Assembly: GCF_000003605.2 (NCBI RefSeq)
Contig: NW_003107091.1
Coordinates: forward strand, 117,934 to 139,886
From: Saccoglossus kowalevskii
Taxonomy: Eukaryota > Hemichordata > Enteropneusta > Harrimaniidae
Direction of reading: 5' to 3'
DNA length: 21,953 bases
Shown: one piece after another, positions 21,736 through 21,953 of the stretch
How positions within the stretch are numbered: the stretch's first letter is position 1
Layout of the letters: each line of letters starts with the position of its first letter
Translations under genes and position numbers: made by a program
Notes under the pieces: model-generated
Seen by the model: only the letters and a program-made list of their open reading frames with translations
Database searches by the model: none
Told to the model about the DNA's origin: nothing

Positions 21736-21953
21736 CTAGTTTGTTCGAGGGTGCCCTGTATTTCTATGACCGGACTTGCTCAATGAGCTAATAGTCTAAA
21801 ATTCAACTGCAGTGTAGCTAGTTTGAGGGAGGGCTCCCTGCATTTCTATGACCGGACTTGCTCAATGAGGTAATAGTCTAAAATTCAACTGCAGTGTAGC
21901 TAGTTTGAGGGAGGGCTCCCTGCATTTCTATGACCGGACTTGCTCAATGAGTT
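21736..21953. repeat. 82-bp tandem repeat, at least 2.6 units, open at window end
   Basis: Units start at CTAGTTTG: 21736-21817, 21818-21899 and 21900 to the window end. Each contains TTTCTATGACCGGACTTGCT and AAAATTCAACTGCAGTGTAG. Units 2 and 3 are nearly identical; unit 1 differs in its first third (TTCGAGGGTGCCC against TGAGGGAGGGCTCC). Confidence 0.95.

Noticed and set aside
1-21953. CRISPR array, operon structure or bacterial features
   Set aside because: Spliceosomal introns and eukaryotic repeats throughout; the only regular tandem repeats lack spacers.
1-21953. tRNA, rRNA or snRNA genes
   Set aside because: No A/B box pair with cloverleaf arms and no rRNA or snRNA core sequence was recognised on either strand by eye.

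Overview
The window is eukaryotic genomic DNA: AT-rich, with 24 short coding exons joined by GT-AG introns, and introns full of miniature inverted-repeat elements. It carries the 3' three quarters of one large plus-strand gene. Chaining the exons in phase gives about 1,047 residues of mostly coiled-coil protein. Short blocks along the whole length match my memory of vertebrate centlein (CNTLN), a centriole and centrosome-linker protein, in the same order. Examples are DSVWNELAYFK, DEDGWEEIS, ERDITQKRTLIEDL and the C-terminal AHSLASSILNMS and PFAKQLMEVLMEKV. The exons for the N-terminal part, roughly a quarter to a third by comparison with the ~1,400-residue human protein, lie 5' of the window. 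The sequence divergence, short introns and repeat style suggest a marine invertebrate, perhaps a non-vertebrate deuterostome such as a hemichordate. That placement is inference.

Layout: 1-2698 is upstream intron with a small foldback repeat near 188-375. Exons 1-11 (2699-9840) encode coiled coil, an SRSLSP-containing linker, a basic patch and the DSVWNELAYFK block. Exons 12-16 (11048-13973) encode the DGWEEIS block and a low-complexity Arg/Ser/Pro linker, including a possible cassette exon at 13092-13184. Exons 17-24 (14285-20281) encode the C-terminal coiled coil and end at a TAA codon. The 3' UTR and candidate poly(A) signals follow, and the window ends in an 82-bp tandem repeat.

The introns hold several nonautonomous elements with TA target duplications (Tc1/mariner-like), a broken Tc1-type helix-turn-helix transposase fragment near 12640-12776, and a tandem duplication at 3042-3262. 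Intron 4 contains, on the opposite strand, a small reading frame with a ZAD-like C-x2-C-x42-C-x2-C zinc-binding pattern. It sits behind a GC-richer stretch with paired CCAAT boxes and an E2F-like site, so it may be a nested gene start.

The main anomaly is exon 17. Its reading frame breaks at a run of six A residues (14318-14323). A single missing A, or a -1 slip there, accounts exactly for the lost frame.
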